Assembly (NCBI GenBank): GCA_938022205.1
Contig: CALIEB010000026.1
Coordinates: 62,001-126,000 of the forward strand
DNA length: 64,000 nucleotides
Reading direction: 5' to 3'
From: an uncultured Anaerolineae bacterium
GTDB taxonomy: Bacteria > Chloroflexota > Anaerolineae > Aggregatilineales > Phototrophicaceae
Below the pieces are notes generated by a model, which worked only from the letters and a program-made list of their open reading frames with translations, was not told the origin of the DNA and did no database searches. Numbering within the stretch: position 1 is the first letter of the stretch; each line of letters begins with the position of its first letter. Positions 9,080-18,001 of this stretch are shown here, in pieces. The position numbers were made by a program, and so were the translations under genes.

Positions 9080-9942
9080 GTATGTTGTTTGACAGTGGTG
9101 ATGTGTTCATTATTCAGGGCATGACGGGCAACATGGGACGGCACTGCCTGCGCGAGATGAGTGCATGTGGCACGATGGTTGGGGCAGGGGTTGTGCCGGG
9201 TAAGGGCGGAGAATGGTTGGACGGAAAAGCGATTTTTGACACGGTTCAGCGCGCTGTTGACGCTACAGGCGCAACGGCGGCTTTAGTGTGTGTGCCGTCG
9301 TATGCGGCTGCGGATGCTATGATAGAGAGCATTAACGCGGGGATAAAGAAGCTGGTGTGCGTGACGGAGCGACTGCCTTTGCACGATGCGATGCGTGTTA
9401 TTCACTACGCGCGTTGGAACGGGGTGACTTTGCTGGGACCTAGTTCTGCGGGTATACAAATTCCGGGACACATTTCGGTAGGATTGATTCCACGTTATGT
9501 ATCAACAAAGGGCAATATTGGCATTGTTTCGAAGAGCGGCACGCTGCTGTACGATGTAGCGTACACGCTCACAAAATTAGGGTTAGGGCAGAGTGCGTTG
9601 GTGAATATTGGCAACGATGTTATGCTTGGATTGGGTTTTGTAGACATTCTTGAAATGTTCGAAAATGACCCGATGACTGAGCGGGTTGTGTTGCTTGGCG
9701 AAATAGGCGGACATGAGGAAACGCGGGCAGCGCAGTATATCCACAGCGAGATGACCAAGCCTGTGGTGGCATTCGTGACGGGTCTACAGCTGCCGCAGTT
9801 TAAGCGCATCGGGCATGGCGGTGCGTTGATTAAGACGTTTGACGAAACCGCAGAAGCGAAGACGCAAGCCTTGCTCAATGCGGGCGTGCGTGTTGCCCGC
9901 TATGTGGAGCAAATTCCTGAGCTTCTTACGCACTTGGACTAG
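9076..9942 (+). CDS. Succinyl-CoA synthetase alpha-subunit-like CoA ligase
   Basis: A 288-residue SucD-family protein with a CoA-binding Rossmann domain (FIIQGMTGNMGRHCLREM in place of the usual GxTGxxG region) and a ligase domain. NIGIVSKSGTL corresponds to the IGIVSRSGTL motif, GEIGG retains the glutamate contacting phosphohistidine, and KRIGHGGALI retains the histidine normally phosphorylated in GHAGAI. The alpha subunit therefore looks chemically intact, unlike its partner. It overlaps the beta-like gene by 4 nt, strongly suggesting a heterodimer. Its stop codon overlaps the stop of the convergent BatE-like gene. True succinyl-CoA synthetase activity is doubtful because of the partner; another acyl-CoA or regulatory role is possible. 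Confidence 0.82.
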   Translation: MSMLFDSGDVFIIQGMTGNMGRHCLREMSACGTMVGAGVVPGKGGEWLDGKAIFDTVQRAVDATGATAALVCVPSYAAADAMIESINAGIKKLVCVTERLPLHDAMRVIHYARWNGVTLLGPSSAGIQIPGHISVGLIPRYVSTKGNIGIVSKSGTLLYDVAYTLTKLGLGQSALVNIGNDVMLGLGFVDILEMFENDPMTERVVLLGEIGGHEETRAAQYIHSEMTKPVVAFVTGLQLPQFKRIGHGGALIKTFDETAEAKTQALLNAGVRVARYVEQIPELLTHLD

Positions 9943-10613
9943 GGCTGCGGGTCAAGCCAACGCAGCGCATCGCGGTGTACCCAGCCTATGCGCTGTGGGG
10001 TGATGTAAACTTTAGCCCATGCGTCGGAGTGTGTGTCGACGTAAACAATTTGTGGGCTGTTGAGGGTGAACAAAATAAAGTAATCGTCGTTTGCTCCCGT
10101 ATAAACAGGCGTGTTAGGCATGACGATAACAGCACGAGGGACAAAAGCCTGCTGATACAGGCGCGCTGCTAACGTGCTTGTAAGCAACAGAACGAGCAAA
10201 AAAGTGGGGGGCAACAAGGTTTTCGTCCACCTGAAATTTCGTATAGTCAGTAAAAAACAAGACAAAACCAAAGAAAACCAAGTGAGGTACGCTAGCTCAC
10301 GCAAATTCAGCAGTGTACTGGCAAAAGCTGCGACTTGTACGATGAGATTCTCGTGGCTTGGCAAAACAGTATCGGTGCGTTGTAGAAGGTCTGCGATGAA
10401 GCCCTGCACTTCGGCATCACGCGGAGTTATAAGCGCGACCTGATGGTAGCCTATCAAAGCATCAGTGGTACGCCCTTCCTGATAGGCAAGCGTAGCAGCG
10501 TTAAACAACGTTACTTCATCGCTCAGATAATTCGTATAGTCATTAAACAACACAAATAAAAACAAAGAACATATGCCTACCACTCCGCTAAACAAGACCG
10601 CAAACTTTTTCAT
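9939..10613 (-). CDS. BatE-like membrane protein (TPR-like segment, two TM helices, SH3b)
   Basis: A 224-residue membrane protein closing the Bat operon. It has an N-terminal membrane segment (FSGVVGICSLFLFVLF), a TPR-like helix pair (FNAATLAYQEGRTTDALIGY), two more TM helices around residues 110-165, and a C-terminal SH3b-like domain (VYTGANDDYFILFTL ... IGWVHRDALRWL). This architecture matches BatE of aerotolerance operons. It begins 3 nt after the BatD stop. Its function is unknown, presumably an envelope component acting with the VWA proteins. Its final codons overlap the stop of the convergent SucD-like gene (CTAG). Confidence 0.72.
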   Translation of the reverse strand: MKKFAVLFSGVVGICSLFLFVLFNDYTNYLSDEVTLFNAATLAYQEGRTTDALIGYHQVALITPRDAEVQGFIADLLQRTDTVLPSHENLIVQVAAFASTLLNLRELAYLTWFSLVLSCFLLTIRNFRWTKTLLPPTFLLVLLLTSTLAARLYQQAFVPRAVIVMPNTPVYTGANDDYFILFTLNSPQIVYVDTHSDAWAKVYITPQRIGWVHRDALRWLDPQP

Positions 10614-10616
10614 AGC

Positions 10617-11828
10617 TTAGCTTCTTTCATGTTCTTGCACACGTAATAGCTGTTCGAAACGCATTATAAGCCTTTGCAGGTCTTGTTTAGCGAAAACAGG
10701 GGCATATTTTGCCTCTTCTACAGCGCGTCGTAGCATCATGACACGCGCGCGCTCAGTTTCTTTTAGGCTCATAATGTACGTGCGTTCACTCATACCAGAA
10801 GTTTTTGCCTGATTTTGTAGGTAGTCTTTTAGTAGTCGTTCCAGCTGCTCTAGTGTTTGTATTTGGCTTAGTTTTACACACCACACACTTGGAGAAGGAC
10901 GACCTGCCACCAATATAGCTTGCTTGATTTTTCCCCAACTGATATTGATGACAAGCATGAGTAGTGGAACTAGCCATAACATATTAGGAAAAGGCGGCAG
11001 TGACGTTTGCTCTGTGCGCATAGCAATATTTGCATGTTTGGCAGACACTGACGGTTTAGAATTGCGCACTGAAACCAGCCAACTTTGTGTTTTAAGCGTG
11101 ACAAATCGTTCTTGGAATGGCTGAAAGAAGCTAAACGCAATTGAGGAAATTTGTGTGTCTCCTTCAACAAGAGGGATGAGCGACCACGCGAACAAGACGC
11201 GCTCCGACGAGTAGCTCGGAGGACGAGCCACCACACGCCATGTTTGTGGGTCAAGCGATATTTCAGGAGCGAGAATGAGCGGAAAATTGCCTTCACCCGC
11301 TACTGTAAGCGTTAGGGTTAGCACATCGCCCAGCTGCACGGTATTTTTATCAAGCTGGCTGTCTATAGTGAAGTCGCCTACTGCTTGGCGAAAGGAAACA
11401 GGAGCGTTGAAAGGCAAAGGCTTGACGCTAAGCGAGATAGGCGGAGATTGTGCGAGGTAGGTTTCTCTAAATGGCGTGCTAGGCACTTTAACGGTGGCTG
11501 GAGAAATTACGACATCGCCACTGCGTCGCGGGTAAAGTGTCGTGATTTGTGTGTAGACTTGGTAGGCAGCATTATCTACGATTTGTATAGAAGGCGGCTC
11601 AACCGTTGGTGCTAGCGCAGTAAAGTCATCAAAGGTAGGGGGCATATACTCAAGGTCATCAAACACTTCTAAAGTGTAGATGCGCAGCGTATAGCGTACA
11701 GTCTGACCTACAAATGGCATGGTGTTGTCAACAGTCGCTTGCAGGAAGAGCGGAGTTGGCTGTGTTTGCGCCGCGATAGGCATGACCAAGACAAAAGCAA
11801 GCACAAGATAGCAAAGACTGCGCTGCAT
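10617..11828 (-). CDS. BatD-like oxygen-tolerance protein
   Basis: A 403-residue exported and membrane-anchored protein: signal peptide (LVLAFVLVMPIAAQ), tandem immunoglobulin-like beta domains typical of BatD (VGQTVRYTLRIYT; LGDVLTLTLTVAGEGNF), one TM helix near residues 285-305 (MLWLVPLLMLVINISW), and a cytoplasmic helical tail. Bat proteins were named after Bacteroides aerotolerance; the biochemical role is not settled. The track start at 11837 (TTG) lies on top of the AAGGA site, so I place the start at ATG 11828, two bases after the BatC stop. It is part of the eight-gene MoxR operon. Confidence 0.85.
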   Translation of the reverse strand: MQRSLCYLVLAFVLVMPIAAQTQPTPLFLQATVDNTMPFVGQTVRYTLRIYTLEVFDDLEYMPPTFDDFTALAPTVEPPSIQIVDNAAYQVYTQITTLYPRRSGDVVISPATVKVPSTPFRETYLAQSPPISLSVKPLPFNAPVSFRQAVGDFTIDSQLDKNTVQLGDVLTLTLTVAGEGNFPLILAPEISLDPQTWRVVARPPSYSSERVLFAWSLIPLVEGDTQISSIAFSFFQPFQERFVTLKTQSWLVSVRNSKPSVSAKHANIAMRTEQTSLPPFPNMLWLVPLLMLVINISWGKIKQAILVAGRPSPSVWCVKLSQIQTLEQLERLLKDYLQNQAKTSGMSERTYIMSLKETERARVMMLRRAVEEAKYAPVFAKQDLQRLIMRFEQLLRVQEHERS

Positions 11829-11830
11829 AA

Positions 11831-12580
11831 CTACCAATCCTTACGCTGACTTGGTGTTGGAAGCATGGGCGTTGGCATAGGTAAGCCGCCTTTATTCTGT
11901 TGGCGCGCTTCTGTCTCATGGAAAATTTGCTCGAGAATTTCTGCAGTTAATTGTCCTTCCCAGAACGGTACTGGGGTCGTGGGAAGGTTTTGCATATCCT
12001 CACCAGAAATGCCAATTTCTTCAGGCAGTGTAGGATCGGAAGCCTCGGGCATTGGCGATGGGGTAGGACTTGGCATGGCTAGCCCAGAAGGTTGAGGTGA
12101 TGGGGTCATGGTTGGGTTGACCATGCCCAGCTCTGGTTGTACCTGCATTTCAATAGGCGTTGGGGTTACAGCAAACGCTAGCATGGTCGCTAGCTCTAGG
12201 TTGTGACGTGCGTCGTTGTTGTTAGGGTCTAGCAGCAAAGCCTGTTTGTAGTCGGCAACGGCAAGCGCATACTCAGCAAGCTGAAAGTAGATATTGCCAC
12301 GATTGTAGTAGATTATGCTGTGCAATTCAACAGGCGCACGCTTTAAGGCTTGCGCTAGTGCTTCTAGTGCTTTGTCGTGCTGCTCTAAGGCTTGGTAGGC
12401 TTGCGCCGCGTTGAAATAAGGGATAGGGTCATCAGGGTTATCAAGCTGGGCGCGTTGGTAGGCAATAATGGCTTCTTGATAACGACCTTGCTGAGTATAC
12501 TGGTTAGCCCTGTTGTTCAAGTCTGGTGCGGACGGCATACAAGCAGCAAGAATGGCAATAAGTAGAAGCAACCTTATCAC
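11831..12580 (-). CDS. BatC-like TPR lipoprotein
   Basis: A 249-residue probable lipoprotein: hydrophobic N-terminus ending in a lipobox (LLIAILAAC), then about three TPR repeats (residues 20-135; YQEAIIAYQRAQLDNPDDP and ALAVADYKQALLLDPNN are classic), followed by a Pro-rich low-complexity tail. TPR proteins mediate protein contacts, and this one sits where BatC lies in aerotolerance operons, between the VWA protein BatB and BatD. The start overlaps the upstream VWA stop. Confidence 0.82.
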   Translation of the reverse strand: MIRLLLLIAILAACMPSAPDLNNRANQYTQQGRYQEAIIAYQRAQLDNPDDPIPYFNAAQAYQALEQHDKALEALAQALKRAPVELHSIIYYNRGNIYFQLAEYALAVADYKQALLLDPNNNDARHNLELATMLAFAVTPTPIEMQVQPELGMVNPTMTPSPQPSGLAMPSPTPSPMPEASDPTLPEEIGISGEDMQNLPTTPVPFWEGQLTAEILEQIFHETEARQQNKGGLPMPTPMLPTPSQRKDW

Positions 12581-13575
12581 TAGCTACCTCCTCGTGCGCG
12601 TGTCTCTGGAAGTAAAGATTGCGCGACAAGCAAAAGAAACGCAGCAAGGACAAACAATGGAAACCATTCGTTTGGGCGAGAGAAAACGCGCTGGCGCACT
12701 GTCGAGGTGTTCTGTTGAGCTGTGTCTTCAGCCCACTCTAGCGCAGTTGTTGGGGGGAAATAACGCCCACCGGAACGTATGGCAAGCTCAGAGAGAAGAG
12801 CATCGTTGAGGCGCGTTTCAACAAGGCGATTTTGCGCGTCAGTCTTGTATCCTAACAAACTGCCGAAAGCATCGTAGAGGGGAATGAGACTGCCTTGCGT
12901 TGTGCCATAGCCAAAGCTATAAAGGCGAACTTGACGCTCTTGGAGAAGTTGGTGTGCCTGTCGTACGTCACCCTCATGGTTTTCGCCATCGGAAAAAAGA
13001 AACAGACGAGGCAGTAATTCAGGCTGCTCGTCAAAGAGCGACAAGGCATAGACAATAGCATTAGGCAAATGCGTGCCTTGTTGGGTGACGGCACTTGTGT
13101 TAATGCTCTCTATGAAAGCCATAACGGCAAGTCTATCGTCAGTGAAGGGCATGTAGGCGTAGGGTTCAGCTGCAAAAAGCACAATGGCTACTTGAGCGTC
13201 AAGAGCAGGCAATAAGGCGAGCATATCTAATTTAGCACGTTCTAGACGGCTAGGCGGCGTGTCGGTTGCGTCCATGCTTAGGCTAACATCGACGAGAAAA
13301 ATGACCTGCTGACTTTGTACCTCAACTTGCTCTTGCGTCATACCGTAGAAGGGACGCGCGATAGCTAGGCACAAACAAAGCATTGCCAACCATGTCAGCA
13401 TTTGACGAAGACGGCGGTTGTGCCAATGAACGTGCCGCACCAATTGTCCGATGAGTTCAGGGTCACCAAGCCGTCGCAAGGCATGCAAGCGCGCTCTGCC
13501 GCGCCAAAGCCAAAACAGAAGCATGAGTGGCAAGATGATTAGCAGCGATAACCATTCAGGAGCTAAAAAGCGCAT
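12580..13575 (-). CDS. VWA-domain membrane protein, BatB-like
   Basis: A 331-residue protein with TM helices near residues 9-24 and 60-75, a von Willebrand factor A domain from about 88 to 280, and a C-terminal TM helix (WFPLFVLAAFLLLVAQSLL). The metal-ion-dependent adhesion site starts with VDVSLSMD (DxSxS, near residue 95), and the FSDGENHEG segment supplies the later Asp, so metal binding is likely intact. This BatA/BatB layout places the VWA domain on the outer face between membrane anchors. It lies 8 nt downstream of the BatA-like gene. Confidence 0.87.
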   Translation of the reverse strand: MRFLAPEWLSLLIILPLMLLFWLWRGRARLHALRRLGDPELIGQLVRHVHWHNRRLRQMLTWLAMLCLCLAIARPFYGMTQEQVEVQSQQVIFLVDVSLSMDATDTPPSRLERAKLDMLALLPALDAQVAIVLFAAEPYAYMPFTDDRLAVMAFIESINTSAVTQQGTHLPNAIVYALSLFDEQPELLPRLFLFSDGENHEGDVRQAHQLLQERQVRLYSFGYGTTQGSLIPLYDAFGSLLGYKTDAQNRLVETRLNDALLSELAIRSGGRYFPPTTALEWAEDTAQQNTSTVRQRVFSRPNEWFPLFVLAAFLLLVAQSLLPETRARGGS

Positions 13576-13583
13576 GGCATCTC

Positions 13584-14528
13584 CTAAGGCAACGTCTCAA
13601 AAAGGGTGCGACGCAGCAGCTGCTCGAGGATAAGCGTAACTAGCACAAACAAAAGAACGTGCGGAGCGATTTCTTGCCAATGTACGGTAAAACGTTGGCT
13701 AAATTCGGTGCGCTCCAAGCGATTAATCTGCTGGTAAATGTCTTGCAAGTCTTGCATTTGCGCGGCATTAAAATATCGACCGTTAGTATGTGCTGCCATA
13801 GAGCGAAGCACTGGCTCATCTAGGTCACTGTCCGGTGTTATTGCGCCAATACCTATCGCATACAAGCGCACGCCAAGCGCGCCCAAAGCGTCGGCTGCTA
13901 AAGACGGCGGAATACTGCCAGCGTTATTCGCGCCGTCCGTAAGTAGGATAACAACGCGTGAGGCGGCATTGCTGTAGCGAAGAAGCGTGGCAGCAGTCAT
14001 CACGCCCGTGCCAAGCGCACTGCGGTTACTCATGCCTAGCTGTGAGGCATAGGTGATTGTCTCTAGAGATTGTAGAAGCATGTTGTGACGCAAGGTCAAC
14101 GGCGAAACGTAGCGCGCCTCTTCGGCAAAGACGACAACGGCAATGCGGTCACTAGGACGTGCCGTAATGAACTGCGCGGTTACGCTTTTTGCGGCATCTA
14201 GGCGTGTTAGCCCACCCATATCGCGTGTCGCCATGCTGTCAGAGATGTCGATAGCAAAGACAATATCAACGCCACTGTAGCGCATGGTCGTTGTCGTTGT
14301 GCCAAGCTGCGGTCGTGCTAAGGCGAACAACAACAGTGTAAGACTTATGACATGCAACGCATCGGGAAACCGACGCAGCTGCAAGCGCAGGCTTATGGGC
14401 AAGGCGGCTACAAGTGTGATGTTAGAATAGCGCATAACAGCGTACTTGCGTCGTTTTATCCACCACAGCAAGGCAATAGGTAATGCCAACAGCAGCGCGG
14501 CAGGGTAAAGCAAACGAAAATCTGTCAT
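13584..14528 (-). CDS. VWA-domain membrane protein, BatA-like
   Basis: A 314-residue paralogue of the next gene: N-terminal TM helix (LYPAALLLALPIALLWWI), a second TM region near residues 57-70, a VWA domain with the MIDAS motif IDISDSMATRD (near 80) and LLTDGANNAG, and a C-terminal TM helix. The start is set at ATG 14528, which overlaps the upstream stop (ATGA) and follows AGGAAG; the track's longer version (14579) runs into the upstream gene. Role: part of the MoxR-associated VWA complex; substrate unknown. Confidence 0.87.
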   Translation of the reverse strand: MTDFRLLYPAALLLALPIALLWWIKRRKYAVMRYSNITLVAALPISLRLQLRRFPDALHVISLTLLLFALARPQLGTTTTTMRYSGVDIVFAIDISDSMATRDMGGLTRLDAAKSVTAQFITARPSDRIAVVVFAEEARYVSPLTLRHNMLLQSLETITYASQLGMSNRSALGTGVMTAATLLRYSNAASRVVILLTDGANNAGSIPPSLAADALGALGVRLYAIGIGAITPDSDLDEPVLRSMAAHTNGRYFNAAQMQDLQDIYQQINRLERTEFSQRFTVHWQEIAPHVLLFVLVTLILEQLLRRTLFETLP

Positions 14529-15415
14529 ACGACCGCTTCCTGCTGAAACCGATTGAGGTCGTCTAGCCAACGCGAACAAGCGTTAAGGTAGCGCGTGATA
14601 GCAATATCGAGCGAGATATTGGAAAACTTGACAAGGTCAGCTTGTTCTAAAAGCCAGGCAAGCGCATTAATGAGAGAAGTAGGCAGCTGTGATTGCTCAC
14701 GTAGAAGCGCGATGAGTTCTTGCGTGGTCAACTCTAAAGCGTTGGCGATATTTAGCTGATGTAGCGCGCTGCGCAAAAGCGCGGAAGCGTACAGCACAAG
14801 CGTGTTGCTTGGCAAATCTTGCTGTTTCAGCGCGTTTAGTTGTCGCTGTGTGCTAGCAATGATGTCAAGCGTATGCGGAACAGACTGGCGACGGCGCAAA
14901 AGCCATACAAAAGTGCCGACGATTGCTAGCATACCTATTGCAAGCGAACCGTAGAGGTAGATTGGCGTAAGGGGCAAATCAATGGTAGGCGCAAAAGGCT
15001 TGAGCGTACTTTCCGACGTAACGAGGCTGGGAACAAATACAGAAGCTGAGCCGACAGGCAGCGTGCGCGTGCTACCATTATGACGATAGGTGACAAATGC
15101 CTCTGGCGTAAGAAACATGCCAACGCGCCACAGCACCACGCGAAAGGTTTGCTCGTAGCGCATGTGGTTGTCTATGCGCTGTGTGGTATGTTCTTCAGTG
15201 CCAAGCACTTGCAAGGTGTCGTTGTCTTCAAGAGAAACCCAGCTAATAAGTTCTGCATTAGCAGGAAGCTCGGCAAACACTGTAAGTGTGAAGGGTTGTC
15301 CGAGTGCGACTTCCGAGACACTCGCAACGAAGCCCGCTCGCACGGTATCGGGCGATTGCGCTTGGGTGTATAGGGAAACTAGCCCTAAAAGAAGCACAAA
15401 TAAGCCATATTTCAT
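14525..15415 (-). CDS. Exported membrane protein of Bat operon (BatD/DUF4381-like)
   Basis: A 296-residue protein with signal peptide (YGLFVLLLGLVSLYTQAQ), an extracytoplasmic beta-rich domain (VALGQPFTLTVFAELP), one TM helix near residues 150-172 (LYGSLAIGMLAIVGTFVWLL), and a cytoplasmic helical domain. The layout resembles the DUF4381 or short BatD-like proteins found between DUF58 and BatA genes; I am not certain of the family. It overlaps the DUF58 gene by 4 nt and the BatA-like gene by 4 nt, so translation is coupled. Confidence 0.72.
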   Translation of the reverse strand: MKYGLFVLLLGLVSLYTQAQSPDTVRAGFVASVSEVALGQPFTLTVFAELPANAELISWVSLEDNDTLQVLGTEEHTTQRIDNHMRYEQTFRVVLWRVGMFLTPEAFVTYRHNGSTRTLPVGSASVFVPSLVTSESTLKPFAPTIDLPLTPIYLYGSLAIGMLAIVGTFVWLLRRRQSVPHTLDIIASTQRQLNALKQQDLPSNTLVLYASALLRSALHQLNIANALELTTQELIALLREQSQLPTSLINALAWLLEQADLVKFSNISLDIAITRYLNACSRWLDDLNRFQQEAVV

Positions 15416-16305
15416 GGCGCGCGCCTCGCTTTAAGCTCAAGAAAAAAGCGCACAAGATGACGGAAGTAATCGGTTTGATGCACAGCAAGCTCGAGGGAAG
15501 GCACGTCAAGCTGGCGAAAAAGCGCGCTGCGCTGAGTACGAAGGGCTTGTTGCGCGTCGGCAAACTGCGCTTGCCAATCGGGTGATTGGGTATCTACCCA
15601 AACCGTGCGCTGTGTTTCAGCATCTTCTAAGGCAAGCATGCCGATAGCTGGCAAAGTGCGCTCAAGGGGGTCAGTAATGACAAATGTCAACAACTCAAAA
15701 CGTTGGCTGACCACGCGCAACGGCGCAGCGTAAGATGCAATTGGCAGCAAGAAATCGGAGATGAGAATAACAAGCGCGTTCTTTGGCAGAATCCGCACAA
15801 TGAGTTGCAATGCCTTAGAGAAGTCTGTGCCTTGCTGCTGCGGCGTAAACGTAAGCAGGCGGTGGATGAGATGCAAGGCGTGTGTGTCACCTTTTCTGGG
15901 CGGAATATACTGCTCAATGCGGTCAGTAAAAAAAAGCAAGCCCACCGCATCCTGATTAAACAAGGCAGCGTACACAAGCAGAGCAGCTAGCTCAGCAGCG
16001 AAATCGCGCTTAAGCTGGTCAACAGTGCCAAAAAAAAGCGATGCACTGGCATCGAGCAAAATAAAAACGGTGCGCTCGCGCTCTTCTTGATACTGCTTCA
16101 TGTGCGGGGTATTTGTGCGCGCCGTCACCTTCCAGTCCATTAGACGAACATCGTCTCCCCAAGAGTAAGGACGTACGCCAACAAAAGTCATGCCTTGCCC
16201 CTTGTAGATAGCACGATAGCTACCGACTAGCGTGTTGTAAACAAGACGACGCGCGCGCAGCGCAATGTGCCTGACGCGCTTACGTTGAGCTAGATGGGGC
16301 TTCAT
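15412..16305 (-). CDS. DUF58 domain protein
   Basis: A 297-residue DUF58 protein without the N-terminal membrane helices seen in longer DUF58 proteins. The family motif YSWGDDVRLMDWKVTARTNTPHMKQYQEERE is clear near residues 47-77 (shown here in part), followed by a VWA-like fold (FILLDASASLFFG). DUF58 proteins are regularly encoded next to MoxR ATPases and VWA proteins and are thought to act with them. The start overlaps the MoxR stop by 4 nt. Confidence 0.9.
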   Translation of the reverse strand: MKPHLAQRKRVRHIALRARRLVYNTLVGSYRAIYKGQGMTFVGVRPYSWGDDVRLMDWKVTARTNTPHMKQYQEERERTVFILLDASASLFFGTVDQLKRDFAAELAALLVYAALFNQDAVGLLFFTDRIEQYIPPRKGDTHALHLIHRLLTFTPQQQGTDFSKALQLIVRILPKNALVILISDFLLPIASYAAPLRVVSQRFELLTFVITDPLERTLPAIGMLALEDAETQRTVWVDTQSPDWQAQFADAQQALRTQRSALFRQLDVPSLELAVHQTDYFRHLVRFFLELKARRAP

Positions 16306-17291
16306 GGCACTTCAATGCTGCGCACAATTTGCTGAATAATCTGCTGCGAGGTGATATTATCAGCAAGAGCTTCAAATGAGACCACAATGCGGTGGCGCAG
16401 CACATCTGCTGCGAGGGCTTTAATGTCGTCGGGAACAACGTGTCCACGCCCTTGCAAGAATGCTAACGCCTTAGCAGCGCGAACAAGCGCGATCGAAGCG
16501 CGAGGCGATGCCCCATAGGCAATCCAAGGCTCTAACTTGGGCAAATTGGCTTGGGCGGGACTGCGCGTTGCCGTAATAATGTCAAGCACATAGTCTATGA
16601 TGGCATCGGCAACGTAGATGTCATCAATATGGGCGCGCGCTTGCAAAATGCGCTCCGTGCTGACAATAGCACTGGGCAAATCGGTATGGTGGCGTGCCAT
16701 GCGCTGGATGACCTCACGCTCTTCATCACGCGAAGGATACGTGACCAAAACCTTGAGCATAAAGCGATCAAGCTGTGCCTCTGGTAACGGGTACGTGCCT
16801 TCTTGTTCGATGGGGTTTTGTGTGGCAAGCACCATGAACGGACGAGGCAGCGAGTATGTCATATCTCCAAGCGTAACCTGACCTTCTTCCATGCACTCTA
16901 AAAGCGCAGACTGTACTTTTGCTGGCGCACGGTTAATCTCATCGGCTAACACCATGTGAGCAAAGACGGGACCCTTGCGCGGCACAAAGTCTAGCGTGTT
17001 CGGTTGATATACCATAGTGCCGACAAGGTCAGAGGGAAGTAGGTCAGGGGTAAACTGCACACGCTGGAAGCTGGCATTGACGGTGGCAGCGAGCGTTTTC
17101 ACCGCAAGTGTTTTGGCCAAGCCCGGAACACCTTCGATGAGAATGTGTCCGCCAGTGAGTAGCGCAATGAGCATGCGGCTCGTAAGTCGTTCCTGCCCAA
17201 CCAGCCGCTTGCTCATTTCACGAAAGATGTCGCGCACAAACTCTGATTCTTTGCGAATGAAATCGTTGCGCTCTTTTTGGCTTTGCGCCAT
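16302..17291 (-). CDS. MoxR-family AAA+ ATPase (first copy)
   Basis: A 329-residue AAA+ ATPase of the MoxR/RavA group, thought to act as a chaperone for maturation of VWA proteins. Walker A is GVPGLAKT (near residue 57), Walker B is [19 protein letters not shown], sensor 1 is [23 protein letters not shown], and the helical lid ends the protein. It heads an eight-gene operon with four-base overlaps or very short gaps to DUF58, BatA to BatE homologues. A second MoxR/DUF58 pair lies at 31-33.5 kb. The ATG at 17291 follows GGGATAAG. Confidence 0.94.
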   Translation of the reverse strand: MAQSQKERNDFIRKESEFVRDIFREMSKRLVGQERLTSRMLIALLTGGHILIEGVPGLAKTLAVKTLAATVNASFQRVQFTPDLLPSDLVGTMVYQPNTLDFVPRKGPVFAHMVLADEINRAPAKVQSALLECMEEGQVTLGDMTYSLPRPFMVLATQNPIEQEGTYPLPEAQLDRFMLKVLVTYPSRDEEREVIQRMARHHTDLPSAIVSTERILQARAHIDDIYVADAIIDYVLDIITATRSPAQANLPKLEPWIAYGASPRASIALVRAAKALAFLQGRGHVVPDDIKALAADVLRHRIVVSFEALADNITSQQIIQQIVRSIEVP

Positions 17292-17327
17292 GCTCGCTTA
17301 TCCCACAATAGCTATGGACACTAATGC

Positions 17328-17918
17328 TTATTTTAGCGCGTTTTCGTCACGGCGTGGGACAATATGATGCTGACGACAGCGTGCCTCATAGGTTTCTTGT
17401 GCACCAACAAGAATAATAGGGTCGTCATAGTAGGCGGGATTGCCATTGACAAGCCGCTGTGTGCGCGAGGCAGGGTTGCCGCAAACCACACAAATAGCAT
17501 TAAGTTTCGTGACCTCTTCAGCGATACAAAGAAGGTGAGGCATACAGCCAAAGGGTTCACCACGAAAGTCCATGTCCAAACCAGCGACGATGACGCGAAT
17601 GCCGCGCGCTGCAAGCTGTTCTACCATACCAATGATGCTGCTGTCAAAGAACTGCACTTCGTCAATAGCAACGACCGTCGTATCGCTCTCTAATGCGTTT
17701 AAAATGTCTTGCGCATGTTGAACGGGCAAAGCACTGACTTGCAAGCCTGTGTGGCTGTGGATGTTTTCAAGGCTGTAGCGAGTGTCAATGTCAGGCTTAA
17801 ACACCTGCACTTTTTGACGCGCAATGATAGCGCGCCCAACACGACGAATGAGTTCTTCGGTTTTTCCAGAGAACATGCTGCCGCAAATCACTTCGACACG
17901 CCCGTAATGATGCTTCAA
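17328..17918 (-). CDS. tdk: Thymidine kinase
   Basis: A type II thymidine kinase of about 196 residues that phosphorylates thymidine to dTMP with ATP in nucleoside salvage. The P-loop is [10 protein letters not shown], the DEVQFF motif holds the catalytic/Mg region, and [15 protein letters not shown] plus the C-terminal CRQHH supply zinc-site cysteines. The track begins at 17963, but that extension crosses a terminator hairpin. A TTG at 17918 preceded by GGGGGGA gives the normal N-terminus ([19 protein letters not shown]), so I use it. Confidence 0.93.
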   Translation of the reverse strand: MKHHYGRVEVICGSMFSGKTEELIRRVGRAIIARQKVQVFKPDIDTRYSLENIHSHTGLQVSALPVQHAQDILNALESDTTVVAIDEVQFFDSSIIGMVEQLAARGIRVIVAGLDMDFRGEPFGCMPHLLCIAEEVTKLNAICVVCGNPASRTQRLVNGNPAYYDDPIILVGAQETYEARCRQHHIVPRRDENALK

Positions 17919-17944
17919 GCAAAATCCCCCCACGTTAAGGCAAG

Positions 17945-17976
17945 AAAAAAGGCAGATGAACATAGCTCCACCTGCC
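17945..17976 (-). terminator. Rho-independent terminator after rpmE
   Basis: On the - strand GGCAGGTG and CATCTGCC pair (with one G-U) around a loop, followed immediately by TTTTTTC. It lies between the rpmE stop and the tdk start, ending the rplU-rpmA-rpmE unit. Confidence 0.75.
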
Positions 17977-18001
17977 TAACATAACCACAGAAAAAACGAA
18001 C

